DNA from: JAHJGG01 sp041658785
GTDB lineage: Bacteria > Patescibacteriota > Patescibacteriia > Magasanikbacterales > UBA922
Assembly: GCA_041658785.1 (NCBI GenBank)
Contig: JBAZZL010000047.1
Coordinates: forward strand, 1-6,950
Length of the DNA stretch: 6,950 nucleotides
Direction: 5' to 3'
In this document: positions 5,145 to 6,950 of the stretch, one piece after another
Position numbering within the stretch: position 1 is the first letter of the stretch
How the letters are laid out: each line of letters begins with the position of its first letter
Made by a program: the position numbers and the translations under genes
Notes under the pieces: generated by a model
What the model saw: the letters and a program-made list of their open reading frames with translations, nothing else
Databases searched by the model: none
What the model was told of the DNA's origin: nothing

Positions 5145-6078
5145 ACTGACTCGTATTTTCCGCCGGAACAATGATATCCGGCTGGATTGCCGGTGCGGAT
5201 TCGGCGGTTGGAGCCGGTTCAACGGGAGCGACTTCTGTTATAGGACCCGGTTCGGTTGGGGTGATTTCATCTGACGAAGTTGCTGTGGTAGTTGTTGTTT
5301 CTCCAAGCATCTGATCTATATCGCAAACATCGCCCAGGCCGTCCGCGTCGGTGTCTTTTTGGTCGGGGTTATAGGTCATCGGACAGTTGTCGGCCGCGCC
5401 AAAAACATCGTCATGATCGGGATCGTTCTCCGCGATGTAACTGTTATATACTGCGGTCAGGTTATCCGCGCTTATCGGTACGGTTGTGGTGGCCGAATTG
5501 ATTGCCGCCAAAACCTCGGCCGGCACCTGGGGCGACTCCACTTCCGTCTTCTTCACCGGTTCATAGTTTGGAAATACCTGCGCCACCAAATCCAAAGTCT
5601 GGCCGATCAGGCCGGTGTACTCGGTTACCTCTTCCCTTGTTTGCGTACCCTCCAAACTCGCCCTAGCCTGCTCTTCTTTCAGATCTTTCACAATCGCGTC
5701 GTGTTCCTGTTTGAATTCTTCCGCCAAATAAGCGCCAAGGTCTTGCTTAATCTTTTTCGTCACCTTGCGCGACTTCTCTGTCAGCTGGTATTGCCAGGCG
5801 TTGTTTTCTTTAATCAAACTAAGGAAGGTGTAGGTTACATAATAGTAGTCCACGTCTTGCTCAATTTTCTCAATCTTAAAGTCCATATTCATCGCATCGG
5901 GGTTGGCCAAAAGCAACAGCGTGTTATCCACCCCTTCAATCCGGCTAGTCTGTTGGCCGATGGCCGCCTGGCCGGCATCGGTTGCGGCGAAGGCGGAAGC
6001 GCCAATGATTAATACCAGCGCCAAAATTATTACGGTGAGGTTATTGTATTTGAGAAAGTGATATGCTTTTGTAAACAT
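5143..6078 (-). CDS. Membrane-anchored protein with thrombospondin type 3 calcium-binding repeat
   Basis: 311 residues; ATG at 6076-6078, no Shine-Dalgarno. A hydrophobic signal or anchor segment (about 14-31) ends in ASAFAA, so cleavage near residue 32 is possible. Residues 45-180 form an unrecognised alpha/beta domain with a central Lys/Glu-rich helix (about 101-150). Residues 219-254 carry an Asp-rich thrombospondin type 3 repeat, DPDHDD...DNCP...DTDADGLGDVCD, with the family's C232-C252 pair and calcium-binding aspartates. The last 55 residues are Thr/Pro/Glu/Ala-rich, as in an extended surface stalk. The protein is probably extracytoplasmic; its partner is unknown. The S23 unit fills the upstream spacer, with one arm only two bases from the start codon. 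The stop codon overlaps the arm of the decayed unit. Confidence 0.88.
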   Translation of the reverse strand: MFTKAYHFLKYNNLTVIILALVLIIGASAFAATDAGQAAIGQQTSRIEGVDNTLLLLANPDAMNMDFKIEKIEQDVDYYYVTYTFLSLIKENNAWQYQLTEKSRKVTKKIKQDLGAYLAEEFKQEHDAIVKDLKEEQARASLEGTQTREEVTEYTGLIGQTLDLVAQVFPNYEPVKKTEVESPQVPAEVLAAINSATTTVPISADNLTAVYNSYIAENDPDHDDVFGAADNCPMTYNPDQKDTDADGLGDVCDIDQMLGETTTTTATSSDEITPTEPGPITEVAPVEPAPTAESAPAIQPDIIVPAENTSQ

Positions 6079-6080
6079 AG

Positions 6081-6117
6081 AGTTAAAAGTTCAAAATTAA
6101 AAGTTAAAAGTTACAGT
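6081..6117. repeat. Left 37-bp inverted repeat of the S23 unit
   Basis: Five 7-bp words (AGTTAAA, AGTTCAA and variants) plus GT. It matches the reverse complement of 6535-6571 at 34 of 37 positions; the three differences all fall in the third word. It begins two bases from the ATG of the thrombospondin type 3 gene. Confidence 0.75.
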
Positions 6118-6124
6118 TATTAGT

Positions 6125-6493
6125 TTAAAGTTTTTTACCTTTTAGCGTGGCGATGCTGGAGCCGAGAATTTTTACCAACTCATCAGTTTCCTTAAGAAGT
6201 TTGTCAATTTCATCAATTAATTTATTATCTAAATCTTTGGCAAGCGCCAACCAAAATTTTGTTTCATTGCCACTCTTGAGAGCATGGTTGAGAAAATTAA
6301 TAAAATCTTTCTTGGAGCTGGCAGCTTGTGATTCAATTATATTGGCACCGATACTGGTAGCAGCTCTTATTAATTGATCGCAGATTATCCAAGCCGAGCG
6401 TTTTTGCGGAAATTTATCCGTCAATTTCATTATATTTCGAGCCAGATTAAACGCTCTCAATTTCAGCATTTTCTTGAATTCTTCATTATTCAT
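6125..6493 (-). CDS. Four-helix-bundle protein, S23 / 23S rRNA intervening-sequence family
   Basis: 122 residues, normal for the family. ATG at 6491-6493, no Shine-Dalgarno. Family signatures in order are a first helix ending in LTDKFPQ (24-30), the core QLIRAATSIGANIIES (40-55), KKDFINFL (61-68) and ALKSGNETKFWLALA (71-85), then a final helix to about residue 115. These proteins form pentameric four-helix bundles with basic surfaces. Members are encoded in 23S rRNA intervening sequences, and a distant relative (Avd) assists diversity-generating retroelements; free-standing copies have no settled function. The gene sits alone inside a 37-bp inverted-repeat unit. The 7-bp word pattern continues up to and through its stop codon. 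Its opening MNNEE matches the ATPase's MNNEQ, which is probably chance. Confidence 0.9.
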   Translation of the reverse strand: MNNEEFKKMLKLRAFNLARNIMKLTDKFPQKRSAWIICDQLIRAATSIGANIIESQAASSKKDFINFLNHALKSGNETKFWLALAKDLDNKLIDEIDKLLKETDELVKILGSSIATLKGKKL

Positions 6494-6534
6494 AATCTTG
6501 GATTCTGTATTTGTATTTAAACTTTGAATTTTGA

Positions 6535-6571
6535 ACTGTAACTTTTAACTTTGCACTTTGAACTTTTAACT
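6535..6571. repeat. Right 37-bp inverted repeat of the S23 unit
   Basis: Reverse complement of the left arm (6081-6117) at 34 of 37 positions, again five 7-bp words plus two bases. Further words of the same kind continue inward to about 6514 on the side of the S23 start. Its outer end (6570-6571) forms the first two + strand bases of the stop codon of the partial gene at 6570-6950. Confidence 0.75.
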
Positions 6572-6950
6572 ATTTAGCGCATCTAAACCCAACCACCGGT
6601 GATTGCATTGTCGGGGCGTTGGACAAATCAAGCGAATACAAACCGTTGTAGCCGCGGACGAAGCCGCGCAGATTGGCGTCGCCGGCGCCGAGCAGGATCT
6701 GGCCAATGCCGTTTTGCGCCGCGGTGTAGTAATATGGCGGGTTGATATTCAATCCTCTATAATCATCTACATTATAATATTCCTGCCAGGAGCCGATTGC
6801 CTCCGGCGTGGAGTTGGCGAGCGCCGGCAGGCCGGTCTTGGTGATCGTCTGGTCGGTCCACTGGCTGATTGTGCCGATTATATCATACACCAGACCGCCG
6901 TTAGACATCACTAGGGCAGTGCTCGTAGAGGTGGTAACAAACTGCAAACC
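6570..6950 (-). CDS. C-terminal part of a SUMF1/FGE-like lectin-fold protein (runs off right edge)
   Basis: The last 126 codons, ending in TAG (6570-6572); the frame is open to the right edge, so the true start is outside. A TTG near the edge should not be taken as the start. The segment shows the end of a formylglycine-generating-enzyme-like (C-type-lectin-related) domain: DIIGTISQWTD in the place of the usual GNVWEW, then GIGQILLGAGD, LRGFVRGY in the place of RGGSW, and the terminal VGFRCAK. Only one cysteine is present, so catalysis is not supported; binding through the lectin fold is more likely. In CPR such domains often end large secreted proteins with LamG or similar modules. The S23 unit begins directly at its stop codon. 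Confidence 0.7.
   Translation of the reverse strand, partial: GLQFVTTSTSTALVMSNGGLVYDIIGTISQWTDQTITKTGLPALANSTPEAIGSWQEYYNVDDYRGLNINPPYYYTAAQNGIGQILLGAGDANLRGFVRGYNGLYSLDLSNAPTMQSPVVGFRCAK

Larger units (their letters stand above)
6081..6571. mobile_element. Putative mobile S23 cassette bounded by inverted repeats
   Basis: A 491-bp unit with 37-bp inverted repeats at both ends (34 of 37 identical) and one gene, the four-helix-bundle protein at 6125-6493. It fills the whole space between two envelope genes: its right arm ends inside the TAG stop of the upstream gene and its left arm stops two bases before the next ATG. S23 proteins were first known from inverted-repeat-bounded intervening sequences in 23S rRNA genes. 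This looks like a protein-gene-spacer counterpart. No transposase or target-site duplication is visible, so mobility is inferred. Confidence 0.5.

Noticed and set aside
5951..5985. CCGATG...CATCGG hairpin near the start of the thrombospondin type 3 gene
   Set aside because: Six-base arms with bulges over an ordinary signal-peptide-proximal stretch; no sign of insertion.
5359..6012. Long plus-strand open frame opposite the thrombospondin type 3 gene
   Set aside because: Its translation is rich in Arg, Cys and His with no domain, and the minus strand has a signal segment, a clear calcium-binding repeat and a Pro/Thr tail. It is a shadow frame.
6603..6914. Plus-strand open frame opposite the lectin-fold gene
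   Set aside because: It mirrors a recognisable GFRCAK-ending domain on the minus strand and has no family features of its own.

Overview
The window reads as a piece of a Candidate Phyla Radiation (Patescibacteria/Parcubacteria-like) genome, with modest confidence. All genes lie on the minus strand. They are LamG-repeat surface proteins, a four-helix-bundle (S23-type) protein, a COG1373/DUF4143 ATPase, and small single-anchor exported proteins. None of the six visible starts has a clear Shine-Dalgarno sequence, and A/T-rich spacers separate the genes. TGA is used as stop (end of the ATPase gene), so the standard bacterial code fits.

Layout, in the direction of transcription (right to left): the 3' end of a SUMF1/FGE-like lectin-fold gene (6570-6950, partial); an S23 four-helix-bundle gene inside a 491-bp unit bounded by 37-bp inverted repeats (6081-6571); a membrane-anchored thrombospondin type 3 protein (5143-6078); a decayed unit of the same kind holding a 28-codon S23 remnant (5013-5144); a small anchored PsbP-like protein carrying several palindromic insertions (4303-4989); a promoter with an operator-like palindrome; the ATPase (2935-4233); a three-LamG exported protein (551-2857); and the first 119 codons of its tandem paralog (1-357). 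Most products are exported or surface proteins, so this looks like an envelope locus with the ATPase under its own promoter.

The most unusual content lies between and inside the genes. First, two spacers hold inverted-repeat units built from degenerate 7-bp A/T words. One contains a complete S23 gene and the other only an S23 N-terminal stump. In both, the right arm overlaps the stop codon of the upstream gene. Two further spacers carry the same 7-bp periodicity. This suggests a family of small mobile S23 cassettes specialised for gene ends. Second, palindromes sit in frame inside coding regions. A 72-bp one interrupts the LamG leader, and the paralog in the same window preserves the empty site. 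Three more, one of them a double, sit in the 228-residue protein. This resembles the in-frame palindromic elements known from Rickettsia. No rRNA, tRNA, CRISPR array, reverse transcriptase or transposase is visible.
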